5,188 nt of DNA from Ruminococcus sp. (GTDB lineage: Bacteria; Bacillota; Clostridia; Oscillospirales; Ruminococcaceae), in contig JAGAQS010000306.1 in the NCBI GenBank assembly GCA_017622635.1, positions 1-5,188 on the forward strand, in the 5' to 3' direction. The notes under the pieces are model-generated. The model saw only the letters and a program-made list of their open reading frames with translations, was not told the DNA's origin and ran no database searches. This document shows, piece after piece, positions 4,951 through 5,188 of the stretch (the first letter of the stretch is position 1; each line of letters starts with the position of its first letter). The position numbers were made by a program, and so were the translations under genes.

Positions 4951-5188
4951 ATGGCAGTCTACATAGTCTTTGACGTTGAAACGCCCAATCGTGCAAATGA
5001 CCGTATGAGTGCGATAGGCATTTCTGCAATCAAGGATAATAAGATCGTGGCGAACTACTTTTCTCTTGTTGATCCCGAAACACATTTCGACTACTTCAAC
5101 ACTAAGCTCACCGGAATAGATGCGGATAAGGTCAAGGGCGCTCCGAATTTTGCAGAGCTATGGAAGAAGATTGAGCCTATCATGAGCA
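4951..5188 (+). CDS. DnaQ-like DEDDh 3'-5' exonuclease, 3'-truncated by window
   Basis: The first 79 residues are present and the frame is open to the window end. F7-D8-V-E10-T is exonuclease motif I of the DEDD superfamily, with the two metal-binding acids. It is followed by a typical first-strand pattern (M19-S-A-I-G-I) and by the LTGI-D...KGAPNFAELW segment that precedes motif II in DnaQ/RNase T-type proteins. Motifs II and III lie beyond the window, so activity cannot be judged. Such enzymes remove nucleotides from DNA or RNA 3' ends; this stand-alone form need not be the Pol III epsilon subunit. The ATG is preceded by GGGAG (4937-4941) at 9 bases. It has its own extended -10 promoter and lies 241 bases after a WYL regulator gene in the same orientation. 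A repair, RNA-processing or defence role are all possible. Confidence 0.85.
   Translation, partial: MAVYIVFDVETPNRANDRMSAIGISAIKDNKIVANYFSLVDPETHFDYFNTKLTGIDADKVKGAPNFAELWKKIEPIMS

Noticed and set aside
4681..5085. 134-codon - strand open frame across the WYL/exonuclease gap
   Set aside because: It is antisense to the end of the WYL gene and the start of the exonuclease, has no recognisable domain, and covers the exonuclease promoter; treated as a shadow.

Overview
The window is a moderately AT-rich bacterial chromosome segment. Strong AGGAGG-type Shine-Dalgarno sites, consensus sigma-A promoters and protein sequences of Firmicute type suggest a gut- or rumen-type Clostridia (Ruminococcus/Oscillospiraceae-like). 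This placement rests on remembered family resemblance, not on a search. No tRNA, rRNA, CRISPR array or transposase was seen.

Left block (1-2971, + strand) is an NAD-salvage cluster. It starts with a 5'-truncated PRPP-synthetase-family enzyme (1-636). A NAMPT-family phosphoribosyltransferase (651-2123, GTG start) follows after a 14-base gap and is surely co-transcribed. An ammonia-dependent NAD synthetase, nadE (2178-2918), comes next with its own perfect TTGACA-N17-TATAAT promoter; a TGACA-N5-TGTCA dyad overlaps the -35. A bidirectional hairpin terminator (2934-2971) closes the block. On the usual reading the first enzyme makes the activated ribose, the second joins it to the pyridine base, and NadE amidates the deamido dinucleotide. 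Several active-site changes make the chemistry less certain: the ribose-5-phosphate loop of the first enzyme is altered, and the second has Ala where human NAMPT has Asp219. I therefore raise a non-standard route (nicotinate rather than nicotinamide, possibly ADP-ribose rather than ribose-5-phosphate) as a testable idea.

Middle (2987-3628, - strand) is a complete small alpha/beta hydrolase with an intact Ser-Asp-His triad, convergent with nadE. It has no visible Shine-Dalgarno site. A perfect terminator-type hairpin lies in the divergent gap in front of it (3670-3699), where a terminator is not expected. This looks like a rearrangement junction.

Right block (3729-5188, + strand) has different codon use (many ATC isoleucine codons). 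It carries a wHTH-WYL-WCX transcription regulator (3729-4709), a 241-base gap full of small repeats, and the start of a DnaQ-like DEDDh 3'-5' exonuclease (4951 to beyond the window end). The exonuclease has an extended -10 promoter whose -35 lies inside a long inverted repeat, a plausible operator. WYL regulators of this architecture control phage-defence loci in other bacteria, so this may be the edge of an accessory or defence module, but the window ends too early to tell.
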